From contig NZ_FOLQ01000003.1 of the NCBI RefSeq assembly GCF_900112365.1, positions 248,001 through 312,000 on the forward strand: a DNA stretch of 64,000 nt, in the 5' to 3' direction. The position numbers were made by a program, and so were the translations under genes. The notes below the pieces were generated by a model. That model was not told where the DNA came from, did no database searches, and saw only the letters and a program-made list of their open reading frames with translations. This DNA comes from Spirosoma endophyticum. GTDB lineage: Bacteria; Bacteroidota; Bacteroidia; Cytophagales; Spirosomataceae. Within the stretch, counting starts at the first letter, position 1; every line of letters starts with the position of its first letter. This document shows positions 1 to 8,761 of this stretch, piece after piece.

Positions 1-157
1 CGTGGTCGGGGAAGACCTGTTCGGATTGGGCGTCCACATAGGCACGGGCGTTAAGCTCTGGCAATGAATTGGTTCTGTCGTGTTTTAATGTTGATGATAA
101 CGGACGCGCGTTGAAATAGGTCGTTTTCCCGGAATGAAATAAGCGTAACGGATTCAT
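1..157 (-). CDS. Partial unrecognised protein, N-terminal 52 codons
   Basis: An open frame runs leftward from an ATG at 157 to the window edge with no stop. It reads MNPLRLFHSGKTTYF, then a polar stretch ending ...YVDAQSEQVFPDH. There is no signal peptide, membrane segment or motif that I recognise, and no clear ribosome binding site, which is normal for Bacteroidota. The frame is divergent from the decayed GH65 remnant to its right. Support is only the uninterrupted frame and plausible composition; the product is cut by the window, so no function is offered. Confidence 0.45.
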   Translation of the reverse strand, partial: MNPLRLFHSGKTTYFNARPLSSTLKHDRTNSLPELNARAYVDAQSEQVFPDH

Positions 158-305
158 GGTTATGTATGAGCAGGGGATTAAATCCACGAAGACTAGAAAA
201 TATCGCCTTAATGTAGTTGGCTCAGTGTCGCCAACCACCCACACCGCTGATCTATAAAACGAAGCCGAGCTGCTGGCACTTTTTACTGCAATTGAACGTA
301 TTTAG

Positions 306-818
306 CGACTCCTTGTGCGACACAAGGCCGAGAGATTTTTTAGCAAATGGCCTACTATATAAGCTGCTCAGGAGTTAGGCATGCCAGCTTATCCTGAATG
401 GGAATTTACAGCTGACAATAGTCCAAATTTGAAATTCCCGGATGGTGTGACTACAGAAAGTCGCGCCTTCGAAGGCGTACTCCGACATTAAGCTACTGGC
501 CTATTCGCGTTTTAATGGCAGAAGAGCTAATATGTGAAGAATTATAAGCCGAATGAAGTACCACCTTTTGGGGTATTGGCTGAAACGGTTGAGAGAAAAT
601 CTTATTTCGCTAAAGGAGCGGACTGTGTGTTGCAGGCCGTTTTGAATGGTTTTGGTGGGATAAAGATTATCGATAGCGGCAGTACAAATCTTAAAAAGAA
701 ACTGCTAAAGATGGAGAAGTCGTTCAGAAGTAAAGGCGTCGGGCTTCAAAGAAAGACATTTCATTCAGGTACAATAAAAAAGCAGTTTACAGTAAGTTGC
801 TGCAAACCCGTTTGTTAG
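306..818 (+). pseudogene. Decayed glycoside hydrolase family 65-type remnant
   Basis: One frame reads through several in-frame stops (about 360, 489, 513 and 528) yet keeps recognisable family blocks. These are AAQELGMPAYPEWEF (366 on), FPDGVTTES, and after the stops NEVPPFGVLAETV, then YFAKGADCVLQAVLNGFGG. From memory, the last blocks match the C-terminal part of GH65-type trehalose/maltose/kojibiose-processing enzymes (VPPFGVLAET...ATGAGG.LQAVLNGFGGL...). The N-terminal several hundred residues are missing, and the last 15 or so residues before the stop at 818 look unrelated. The longest surviving open piece starts at a GTG at 534 and is unlikely to be a real gene. Identification rests on remembered motifs, not a search. 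Confidence 0.55.
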
Positions 819-844
819 CCCGCAAGCTAGTGTAAACTGCTTTT
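778..844. terminator. 14-bp inverted repeat, probable terminator of the TetR gene
   Basis: Perfect 14-bp arms at 778-791 and 831-844 (AAAAGCAGTTTACA and its complement) flank a 39-nt loop. On the minus strand the hairpin follows the TetR stop codon and is followed by a T-rich run, as in intrinsic terminators. The long loop is unusual, so it could instead be the end of a lost mobile element. Confidence 0.5.
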
Positions 845-849
845 AGATT

Positions 850-1527
850 TTACCATTGTGCAATTGGCAAATGAGCCGATTGAAGTTCCAGTTCAACATC
901 TTTTGAGCTAATTGCCATCTTGTTTAACGAAATATAAATGGCCTTGACTGCATTTTCAATGCGCTCCCAGCCTTCTTCACTTCTTAAATCAATGCTAATC
1001 ATGGTGCGATCATTCTGAGCCATGATGGTCAGGTAGGTCATTGCACCAAGTATTACTGCCGAAATAGCTTCGGTGTCGGCTCCTTTGACGAAAGAAAGCT
1101 GGCGAACTAAACGCGTCATTTCTTCATCCTGTGCTCGAGCTGTTGTTTCAGCAATAGAGTCATTCTCAATAACGCTTGCTTTAAGCACTTCGCGGGCAGT
1201 CTTAAACGTACGGAAATACCGATAGGTCTGAATAACTTGCCGATACCATATGCGGGCTACATCAGATTCGTGTAACGGGCGAATTTGATCTAACAGAGCG
1301 GGGGTAAAGACAGGAAATAACTTACCCATTTTTACATAATATTCCAGCAGGCCTTCCATACCACCAAAATACCGGTAAATCAATACTTTACTGACATCCG
1401 CTTTCTCGGCCACGCGATTGACGCCAACACCCTCCAAGCCACGTTCTGCAATTACTTCTTCTAATGCTTCGACAATCCGTTGCGTGGTTTTTGCGCGGTT
1501 TCGCCTGACTTTTTCATCTTTCTCCAT
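850..1527 (-). CDS. TetR/AcrR family transcriptional regulator
   Basis: This is a 225-residue protein with a TetR-type helix-turn-helix at about residues 15-60: RIVEALEEVIAERGLEGVGVN, then VAEKADVSKVLIYRYFGGMEGLL, the classic xxYRYFxxKExLL recognition-helix region. The remainder is a helical ligand-binding and dimerisation domain with no specific signature. Such proteins usually repress a neighbouring gene or their own operon and release DNA on binding a small molecule. The nearest candidate target is the small membrane protein at 2158, across a long AT-rich gap. CACTTT repeats lie 70-110 nt upstream of the ATG. The start at 1527 is the only ATG before the HTH. The effector is unknown. Confidence 0.9.
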   Translation of the reverse strand: MEKDEKVRRNRAKTTQRIVEALEEVIAERGLEGVGVNRVAEKADVSKVLIYRYFGGMEGLLEYYVKMGKLFPVFTPALLDQIRPLHESDVARIWYRQVIQTYRYFRTFKTAREVLKASVIENDSIAETTARAQDEEMTRLVRQLSFVKGADTEAISAVILGAMTYLTIMAQNDRTMISIDLRSEEGWERIENAVKAIYISLNKMAISSKDVELELQSAHLPIAQW

Positions 1528-2157
1528 AATAGCGATGTGCTTTATTATTTGTAATTCAAATACGCGTTGTTCCTTTGACTATAATTATCGCTGAAAGTCA
1601 CTTTAGTGAACACTTTTTAATTAATATATCGCACTTTGACTACTAATAAATTAATAGGTAACTATGCTGTCCGTTCAACTAAACGAATCTGGTACTTACC
1701 AAACGTACTAATAGCACTATATGGACTTGTTTCAGATTGATAAAGTTACTTATAATGAGGTATTTATCCAAATATGTTTGCACAACTTACTATTTAGATA
1801 GTTCATGTAATCAAATAGTTAGAAACTAAGAAAAATTATCATCTTAATTAGTCTCTTATTTCTAGCTATTTTTAGACAGGTAGTATATAAATCCGTTTTT
1901 AAGCATGAGAAGAAACAGGCAAGTTTTATAAGGCGATTAGCTTTTATACATTCCTTTTCTATCAATGTTGCCAAACTATGAGCTAAAGTTTACAATTCGA
2001 CTTGTTTCTTACCAGGCATATTAGATTTGGTATTAAGGTGCATTTTTAATCTATTTGCTTCTTGCTCTATATAAGAACTATAATGAAAGCTTTTAAAAAG
2101 GTTTTTTGTTAGAGATAAAATGGAACTATTGCTATTATCAAACTTATTTTTTTGGCT
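1528..2157. other. AT-rich non-coding gap between divergent genes
   Basis: About 630 bases without a credible coding frame lie between the TetR start and the membrane-protein start. The stretch is clearly richer in A+T than the rest of the window and is broken by stops in all frames. It probably holds both divergent promoters. Apart from the CACTTT repeats near 1600 I see no RNA gene or repeat in it. Confidence 0.5.
1597..1636. promoter_or_regulatory. Possible TetR operator: repeated CACTTT and short palindrome
   Basis: CACTTT occurs three times (about 1599, 1611 and 1630), and TCACT-TT-AGTGA at 1598-1609 forms a 5-bp inverted repeat with a 2-nt spacer. It lies just upstream of the TetR gene, where autoregulatory operators commonly sit. 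The arms are short and no binding evidence exists, so this is a weak call. Confidence 0.25.
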
Positions 2158-2601
2158 ATGAATGAATATGGTAAGTACATTTCTGTTATCCTTCCCTCAA
2201 TGCTTAAGTTTATGCTTGGTCCATTGGCAGGTATAGCTTTGAAGTTAACTTGGTGGGAAGCAACGCTTTGTACTATCATCGGTATGATGGCTAGCGTTGT
2301 CATATTCACTTTTTTAGGTAAAGTAATAATGGACAGCTGGCAAAAATTTAGAAAATCGACACCTAGACGTTTTACCAAAAGTAGCCGCCGAGCGGTGCAA
2401 GTATATCGCAAATTCGGCATGGCTGGTATTGCCTGTTTAACCCCGCTTCTCTTTACGCCGATTGGTGGAACACTGATTGCCACATCGTTCAAGATTGCCC
2501 CTGTTAAGATCATCACCTGGATGGTCATCTTCGCCCTCATATGGGGAGTTGTTTTAACGCTTGCCATCTACAATATCCCTGGCCTTAAAGAACTAATTTG
2601 A
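2158..2601 (+). CDS. Small multi-spanning inner-membrane protein, uncharacterised
   Basis: The protein has 147 residues from the ATG at 2158; a TTG two codons earlier is less likely. It has a hydrophobic stretch with LPSMLKFMLGPLAG near the N-terminus, a second hydrophobic segment at about residues 35-55, a basic loop (KSTPRRFTKSSRR), then FLTP-like ACLTPLLFTPIGGTL and a last segment at about 120-140. The PxxFTPIGGTLxA block and overall layout resemble a Bacteroidota family sometimes annotated as small multidrug export-like, but the function is not established. There is no catalytic motif. It sits 73 bases before the outer-membrane protein gene in the same orientation, so the two may be cotranscribed. 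Confidence 0.75.
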   Translation: MNEYGKYISVILPSMLKFMLGPLAGIALKLTWWEATLCTIIGMMASVVIFTFLGKVIMDSWQKFRKSTPRRFTKSSRRAVQVYRKFGMAGIACLTPLLFTPIGGTLIATSFKIAPVKIITWMVIFALIWGVVLTLAIYNIPGLKELI

Positions 2602-2674
2602 AGAAGATTGGTCGATCACTGAAGAATAAATTAAGTTAATCTCCAAAACAGTTGCTTCTCTAAAATCAGCCTTG

Positions 2675-4123
2675 ATGCTACGTGCTGCTGCCTTGCTTTT
2701 GTTTATTAAACTTAGTTTCCAGGAAGCTATTGCTCAGGATTCAAACTATTGGTCATCGAATTATGGACCTGGGGGCTTTATGACGCCCGGCACTACTATT
2801 GCTGATACGAGGGATAGTGGCGTTTTTTTTTATAATCCCGCGCTATTAGCCATCCGCCCCAAAACAGCATTAGAGTTCTCCGGAAGTCTGTACCAGCTTG
2901 AATCTACCCGCATTATTGATGCGTTAGGTAAAGGAAAAGATCTCAGGTCGGTATCAGGGGGTGTTTCTCCTCAAATACATTCGGGCAGTTTAAGGATGAA
3001 GAAAAATGAGCGCCTGGTAATGGCCTACGCGCTGATTCACACCCATATCCTGAGTGATCGGGTTAATCAACGTCAGGATGCGAAGATGAACGTATTAAAT
3101 GATGCATACAGCCCTGGGGCAGAAAATTACCTCGGACAATTCAGTTCAATAAACCAGGTTAACGAAATTGCTGTCGCCCTTAGCGTCGGTTACAAACTCT
3201 CCAAAAAATTCTGTATAGGTGCGTCGTTCGAAGCGCAACTACGTACCAAAAGCTTCGACATTGAGTATAGTGGCCGGGCCTTGTCAAATCCATTAAGCGG
3301 AGCAGAACCTCTACTTCTTCCTGAGTTCTCTAACACAGAATCAATATATCGGGTAACATATACACAAGTAGGGGTAAAACCGAAACTGGGGTTAGCCTAT
3401 AATCAAAACCGGCATCATCTGGGCCTACTGGTTACGTTGCCATTAATGCGTGTATTTGGTCAAGGTAGCCTCATGACCGATTACGTGATCACTAATATTC
3501 GTTTGGCGCCGACACTGGCACCCCTAAATTTCCTGGCCAATACACGTCAGGAAAAATTGCCTACAAATTATAAAACTCCACTGAGTATTGCAGGAGGATA
3601 TACTTACGATTACGGCCGGGGCCAGCTTTACGTAGCAACTGAATATTTCGCTAAAATAAACGACTATAATATTATAACGCCCCGAAATGATTACTTCATC
3701 CGGTCTGATTCGGGATCTGCTTCGACTACCGGAAATTTACTGAAACTGAAAGACGTCCGGAAAGCAATTATGAACATTGCTGTTGGTATTAGTTTTCCAG
3801 TGAAACCTTCCGTTATAGGGTATATATCTATGCGAACTGATTTCTCATATACCGATAAAAAATCTTTCGTCGATGATGAAGGATACGTAGCATATACGAC
3901 CAATTGGAATACCTACCATACGCAAATTGGGATCAACATCCGACGGCCGAAATTTAGTTTTCGGCCAGGTCTGCTGCTATCCTATGGGTTTACTGATAAA
4001 TACAGGTCTGAGGTGAATTTTGATACGCCAAACGAATCAAATGTATTGTTAGGCAATCCTGTAGATGCAAAAGTGAATCACTTTGTTGTGGGTTTGCTAT
4101 TGTCGTACATTCATAATCTGTAA
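2675..4123 (+). CDS. Outer-membrane beta-barrel protein, FadL/OmpP1-like architecture
   Basis: The protein has 482 residues from the ATG at 2675 (a TTG lies just before). Residues 1-21 form a signal peptide ending AIA before QDSNYW. The mature start contains GPGGFMTPGTTIADTRDSG followed by YNPALLA, reminiscent of the NPA region of FadL/OmpP1 hydrophobic-compound porins. The rest alternates short aromatic-containing beta-strand-like segments and polar loops, and it ends VVGLLLSYIHNL. This looks like an outer-membrane barrel with a hydrophobic C-terminal strand. The substrate is unknown. It could also be a type IX-associated or generic PorV-like barrel. It is followed by a 276-base gap before the AsmA-like gene. 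Confidence 0.7.
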   Translation: MLRAAALLLFIKLSFQEAIAQDSNYWSSNYGPGGFMTPGTTIADTRDSGVFFYNPALLAIRPKTALEFSGSLYQLESTRIIDALGKGKDLRSVSGGVSPQIHSGSLRMKKNERLVMAYALIHTHILSDRVNQRQDAKMNVLNDAYSPGAENYLGQFSSINQVNEIAVALSVGYKLSKKFCIGASFEAQLRTKSFDIEYSGRALSNPLSGAEPLLLPEFSNTESIYRVTYTQVGVKPKLGLAYNQNRHHLGLLVTLPLMRVFGQGSLMTDYVITNIRLAPTLAPLNFLANTRQEKLPTNYKTPLSIAGGYTYDYGRGQLYVATEYFAKINDYNIITPRNDYFIRSDSGSASTTGNLLKLKDVRKAIMNIAVGISFPVKPSVIGYISMRTDFSYTDKKSFVDDEGYVAYTTNWNTYHTQIGINIRRPKFSFRPGLLLSYGFTDKYRSEVNFDTPNESNVLLGNPVDAKVNHFVVGLLLSYIHNL

Positions 4124-4399
4124 GGTATGGTGAATTTTCAATTATACGGCTGTTAACGTGATGCCTTTGAAAGATAGAAGCTTTACTTAACAGCTAGTGT
4201 CTTTTAGCGAATAAATGGCAAAAAAATTACATCTAACTCTGTATATTGCGCTGCTATCATTCACATTATGAGATAGTTGTTGTCTTTTCTGTTGTTAAGC
4301 CAAATTTTTGGGCTAGTGCCCATTTGTTCCATAGTACATTAGATGTATTAGCGATTTCAGAAGCTACTCTACGCTTCACCATTTAATTACGGCAAACGA
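4124..4399. other. Non-coding gap
   Basis: This is an AT-rich 276-base interval between two rightward genes. No frame, hairpin with a T-run or recognisable repeat was seen. It presumably contains the promoter of the AsmA-like gene. Confidence 0.4.
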
Positions 4400-7300
4400 A
4401 TGAACGTATCTTTAAAACGCTGGGTAAAAATACTACTTATTATAGCGGCAATTCCTTTATTAGCTGCTGGCGTATTGTATTATGTTTTAGTCAACAATTT
4501 AAAAGACGTATTGCAATATGTTGTTGAAAAACAGAGCAAAGGGGCCTATTCATTTCATAGCAGTGATCTCAATCTATCTGTATGGAATAAAACCATTACA
4601 CTAAATAACATAGTATTACATCGGAAGGATACGGTACATGTTCAAACTTATTATGATATAGAAATACCAAAGGCTTATCTGGCAATCGACTCCTGGCAGG
4701 AACTTATACAAAACAAGCGACTATCTATTGACAGCCTGACTCTCATAAAGCCCGAAATAATAATTCATGATTACAAAGTACATGAAGTAAAAAAGAATCA
4801 GACAGCTTTTCAAACCTCAATGATTCTTGATAACCTACAGAAAGTTTTAGGTCACTTACACGCTAAATCAATTAAAATTCAGGATGCTTCTTTTGCTCTC
4901 TTCAAACAAAAACATATAGCTCCATTCGTTATCAATACGATCAATTTAGATGTAAGGAATTTTTTAAAGATAGATAAGAATGATAAACATTTATTTGCTT
5001 CAGATAACATAGAACTTTTATTGGGTCGCCAGCATTGGGTTTTGGCTGATGGTAAAAATACGTTAAGTTTTAGGGGTCTACGGTTTTCAAGCGCTACCCA
5101 GTTATTTGAAATTGATTCTGTTGTTTATCATAAACCAGCTACAGCTGATCAGGGAGAGACAAGTCTGCATGCTGATAAATTTTTCTTTAATTCGAGTCAT
5201 TTACCAGCGGTCTATCAAAAAGGTGAATTACTGCTCGATACGCTCATTTGCGTACGACCCGTATTAAGCTTGCCGTTTCAGACTAAGAAAACCCAGATAA
5301 AGGATACTACAGGCACTATTCATGCCAATGTTAAAAGCCTGTTTAGGCAAGTTAATATTCGATATACGGAAATAAAAGACGGTGAAATTGTAATGGCTGG
5401 CCAAATAAATTCGCCGAAAGTGGGTACAAAAAAAGCGAATTTAACGATTCATAACCTTCACATTAATCCGCAAGGTAAGCATGTATTGATGGCTGATAGT
5501 ATCAACCTAAACCTGAATAATATTACGTTCTTTTCAAGGGATAGTCTTTTTAAAATCAGCGTAGAACGACTTTCTTTATTGAATAACGACGTGCTTTTTG
5601 AAAATGTGGTTTACGGCCCGGCGTTGAAAAAAATGAAAGGAAAAGGCCTGATATTTACAGCGCCTGCTTTACGATTAAATAACGTTAGCCTTGAGGACTT
5701 GATGCGGAAAAGGTTAGTCGCTTCGCGTGCTGAGCTAATCGAACCAACTATTAAACTAATAGCTACCCGAAAAGCACCATCGAAGCCACATATTATAGCT
5801 GATCATGATACTATAATCCATAAAAGAACAGATATATATCAGACATTGCATAGTTTTGGTGAGCTGCTTCAGGTAGATCAGTTTCGCATTATCGACGGTA
5901 ATGGTGAGTATAAACTGGTCGGTAAGACTAAGCCTGTAAATGCCACGTTAAAAAAATTGAATGCAACAATTCAGGTGAAAGAATTGCTGGCAAGTGATGC
6001 ACTGATTAAAATCAAACATGCCATATCTGATCTGAGAATTCAGGAAATGGATGTTGCCTCAAGTGGCCTGAAACTTCAGCTTTCTAACTATAGGATGGAT
6101 GGGAAGCAGCGGCATAACTGGGTTGATAAATTACAAATAAAGTTGGCGGCCGGCACATCTTTAACAGCTAATAAAATTTATTGGGAAGCCTTCAGTTGGG
6201 ACGTGTTACAGCAGACTAAATTAATTCAGATTGATCTGGTTCGGGTCCAGGAATTGTTGGTTAATGCTAAAGTAAAACCTAAACTAGTCGCTACTGAGCC
6301 AATAACTGTATCAACTGTCAGACCTCAACCCAGATCATTACCCAGATTGCAAATCGGAAAATTACTGGCTGAACACCTTGATTTGAAAGCCTCTTTGCCC
6401 AAAGAAGCGCTGGCTGGTTTTCAGGGGCAGAATATTCAAATGACCAAACTCACTACTGATCCAAAGTTTTTGCATTGGGCATTGTTTCTCGGTAATCTGA
6501 ACGATATGTATTTCAGGCAGCCCGGTGGCAAGCAGATAAACGTAGCACAAGTTGCTCTACATAGCCATGAGCATACGCTGTTGAAGGACATCCACTACGT
6601 AGATAATAGTGCGGACAAAAAAATGGACGTAGTGTTGCCCCAAATGCAGATCAAAGGGCCATTTCCATCCACCGACTTTTCAACTATTAACCTGACTTCA
6701 ATTCAGGTAGAGCGCCCTGAAGTAACAATGGTTTCTGAGGAGACTAGCGTCAAAAAGCAATCGGTAAGTCCAGCCAGAGCGTTTTCTATTCCGCTGAATC
6801 TTGTCCTGCATGATCTAAAAGTGAACCAGGCTCGGGTAAATGTAATCACCAAAAAAGGCCAGAAAACGACACAAGTGCAAACCATAGTTGATGTGGAGGC
6901 TGTATCGTTACATGCAAAGAAACATCAGGATGCTACGTTCGCGTCGATACGTGTAAGTCCATCTGATGTGAAGCTGGCTATTCCAAAACTTAACATAACG
7001 GTGCCATCTGCCAATGTTACATTGAAGGCTGGTAGATTATCGGCTACCGAAGAAGGCAAACCTATTCTGCAAACCCATCTGTTGGTTAGTCTGACACTAA
7101 AGGATGTACATCCGGTGCTGACATCGAAGAAAGGTGGAACGCCCCCGGAGCTTCAGGTTAAAGAAATCAATGGAGACATCGATATGCCCGAATTCCATTG
7201 GTCACCCGGCCAGAAAATGGCTTGGCCAACGTTTGCCGAACAGTCTAATCTGGTTATTTCGGACTTGTCATTTAAGAGCGCTGCTACGTCGATAAAGGCC

Positions 7301-8293
7301 GATAAACTAAGTTGGGAACACAAAAACGAACGCCTGCAGGCAAATGATTTTCAGATCATTCCCAATATGACCAAAAAGGAGTTTATGACTCCGCCAAATG
7401 TGCAGTCCGATTATATCACCGTAAAAGGCGATATGGCTCAGTTTAATGGGATCAAAGCGGCTCGCTGGTATACCGATAAAGCCTTAGTTATCAACCATAT
7501 TGTCGTGAAAAATATCATTACTGATGTGTCACGTGATAAACGATTGCCGGACCCAGCCATCCTACCGAATAAGTTGATGCCTACCCGATTGATCTCTGGA
7601 ATCAGAATACCGTTTCATGTGGATTCGATCAGTGTGGTCAATAGTCAGGTTAATTACCATGAAACATCGAAAATGACGGATCGAACCGGAACGGTTCCTT
7701 TGAAAGAAATAAATGGTGTACTAAAAACAATTACCAATCACCCCACCAAGCCAACTGATAGCCTGAAGCTATTGGCCAGCACAAAGCTACTAGGGCTTCA
7801 CATTAGACGGCTACATTATCGGGAGTCGTATGGAGATTCGCTGTCGGGCTTTCACATGCTTCTGAAAACGTCGGGCTTATATATGCCCGAGCTTAGCCAG
7901 ATCACCAATCCGATGGCATCCGCCGATCTGGAGGCTGGTTATCTGGAGCCGATAACGGCCCGGATTGCCGGGAATCGATATGCATCGGTGGGTGATATGA
8001 AGTTCTTTTACAAAGATTTAAAACTCCGTCTACTTGGGCATAAGGATACTACCCGGCGTTCGTTGCTGATAAAATTTGAGAATTTTGTGGCCAGTAAGAT
8101 CCTGCGCAAGAAGAATCAGCAGGAAGCACGCATCTTCTACGACCGCGATCAGAAGAAGTTTATTTTTGGCTACTGGATCAAGTCTATTGTCAGTGGCGTG
8201 TTGGTCAGCGTGGGCGTTAAGGCCAATAAAAAATACCACGCGAATTACCTGAAGCTAAGGGAGCGACACACGCTGCCAGCCGAAGAAGACTAA
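4400..8293 (+). CDS. Giant AsmA/DUF748-like periplasmic protein
   Basis: The protein has 1,297 residues. One N-terminal membrane anchor (about residues 10-31, ILLIIAAIPLLAAGVLYYV) follows a basic KRWVK stretch. The remainder is a very long, beta-rich, repeat-like periplasmic chain with recurring short modules that pair a secondary strand with phrases such as IDSLTLIKPEI, LDNLQKV and VERPEVTM. These are typical of AsmA, TamB, YhdP and DUF748 proteins. By family knowledge such proteins form a hydrophobic groove that carries phospholipid between the membranes or assists outer-membrane assembly. The C-terminal 100 residues are basic (LLGHKDTTRRS, LRKKNQQE) and include a last hydrophobic stretch, IKSIVSGVLVSVGV. 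The exact family was not searched. Codon use appears more AT-rich than in the housekeeping genes to the right. Confidence 0.75.
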   Translation: MNVSLKRWVKILLIIAAIPLLAAGVLYYVLVNNLKDVLQYVVEKQSKGAYSFHSSDLNLSVWNKTITLNNIVLHRKDTVHVQTYYDIEIPKAYLAIDSWQELIQNKRLSIDSLTLIKPEIIIHDYKVHEVKKNQTAFQTSMILDNLQKVLGHLHAKSIKIQDASFALFKQKHIAPFVINTINLDVRNFLKIDKNDKHLFASDNIELLLGRQHWVLADGKNTLSFRGLRFSSATQLFEIDSVVYHKPATADQGETSLHADKFFFNSSHLPAVYQKGELLLDTLICVRPVLSLPFQTKKTQIKDTTGTIHANVKSLFRQVNIRYTEIKDGEIVMAGQINSPKVGTKKANLTIHNLHINPQGKHVLMADSINLNLNNITFFSRDSLFKISVERLSLLNNDVLFENVVYGPALKKMKGKGLIFTAPALRLNNVSLEDLMRKRLVASRAELIEPTIKLIATRKAPSKPHIIADHDTIIHKRTDIYQTLHSFGELLQVDQFRIIDGNGEYKLVGKTKPVNATLKKLNATIQVKELLASDALIKIKHAISDLRIQEMDVASSGLKLQLSNYRMDGKQRHNWVDKLQIKLAAGTSLTANKIYWEAFSWDVLQQTKLIQIDLVRVQELLVNAKVKPKLVATEPITVSTVRPQPRSLPRLQIGKLLAEHLDLKASLPKEALAGFQGQNIQMTKLTTDPKFLHWALFLGNLNDMYFRQPGGKQINVAQVALHSHEHTLLKDIHYVDNSADKKMDVVLPQMQIKGPFPSTDFSTINLTSIQVERPEVTMVSEETSVKKQSVSPARAFSIPLNLVLHDLKVNQARVNVITKKGQKTTQVQTIVDVEAVSLHAKKHQDATFASIRVSPSDVKLAIPKLNITVPSANVTLKAGRLSATEEGKPILQTHLLVSLTLKDVHPVLTSKKGGTPPELQVKEINGDIDMPEFHWSPGQKMAWPTFAEQSNLVISDLSFKSAATSIKADKLSWEHKNERLQANDFQIIPNMTKKEFMTPPNVQSDYITVKGDMAQFNGIKAARWYTDKALVINHIVVKNIITDVSRDKRLPDPAILPNKLMPTRLISGIRIPFHVDSISVVNSQVNYHETSKMTDRTGTVPLKEINGVLKTITNHPTKPTDSLKLLASTKLLGLHIRRLHYRESYGDSLSGFHMLLKTSGLYMPELSQITNPMASADLEAGYLEPITARIAGNRYASVGDMKFFYKDLKLRLLGHKDTTRRSLLIKFENFVASKILRKKNQQEARIFYDRDQKKFIFGYWIKSIVSGVLVSVGVKANKKYHANYLKLRERHTLPAEED

Positions 8294-8301
8294 AAATAAT
8301 G

Positions 8302-8649
8302 CTACGTATAGCGGTAAGCCCACCAGATCAGAATGGCTTGTAAGGGCAATCGCCCCCAGCGTATCAACCCCGAAATGTCCTGAAACCGATCGGCTGTTGC
8401 CATGTACACATTGGCCGGGAAAATGGCAACAAGCAGTAAGATAAGTCCCCAGGCCGATAGCGAACGCGTAGCTGGAAACAAAAGACCGATTCCCAGAACG
8501 ATCTCGGCCACACCACTCAGATTCACCATTAGCTGATGCGCCGGTACGTAGGGTGGCATAATGGCTAAATACATTTTAGGACTGATGAAATGATTCAGCC
8601 CGGCTGCTACGTAGACAAGCGCCTGAATGTAAAGGCTAAGGTTGTTCAT
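8302..8649 (-). CDS. DoxX-family membrane protein
   Basis: The 115-residue protein has four hydrophobic segments and DoxX-family features: YIQALVYVAAGLNHFISPK at the start, LSGVAEIVLGIGLLFP in the second segment, and FPANVYMA in the third. DoxX-like proteins are small inner-membrane proteins linked to thiol or quinone redox reactions and to oxidative stress, although many members are uncharacterised. It is downstream of the glutathionylspermidine-synthase-like gene in the same orientation but separated by a long hairpin, so transcriptional coupling is uncertain. The stop overlaps the convergent end of the AsmA-like gene region by only a few bases of spacing. Confidence 0.85.
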   Translation of the reverse strand: MNNLSLYIQALVYVAAGLNHFISPKMYLAIMPPYVPAHQLMVNLSGVAEIVLGIGLLFPATRSLSAWGLILLLVAIFPANVYMATADRFQDISGLIRWGRLPLQAILIWWAYRYT

Positions 8650-8656
8650 AGAGTAG

Positions 8657-8743
8657 GGTTTGCGGTTTGAGGTATACGGTTGGCTAACGCATGTTTAGTA
8701 GTTGCTAATGCGTCAGCCAACCATATACCTCAAACCGTAAACC
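8657..8743. repeat. 36-bp-arm imperfect palindrome between gsp-like gene and doxX
   Basis: Arms at 8657-8692 and 8708-8743 match at 33 of 36 positions around a 15-nt loop. All three differences are transitions. The arms are made of related words (CGGTTTGAGGTATA, CGGTTGGCT). This is far longer than a normal terminator and resembles the other junction palindromes in the window. It may still stop or process the minus-strand transcript. Confidence 0.85.
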
Positions 8744-8761
8744 GGTACTCATTGATTTAAC

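Noticed and set aside
1528-2151. Possible small RNA or small gene in the AT-rich gap
   Set aside because: No frame of useful length and no stable hairpin with a terminator were seen.
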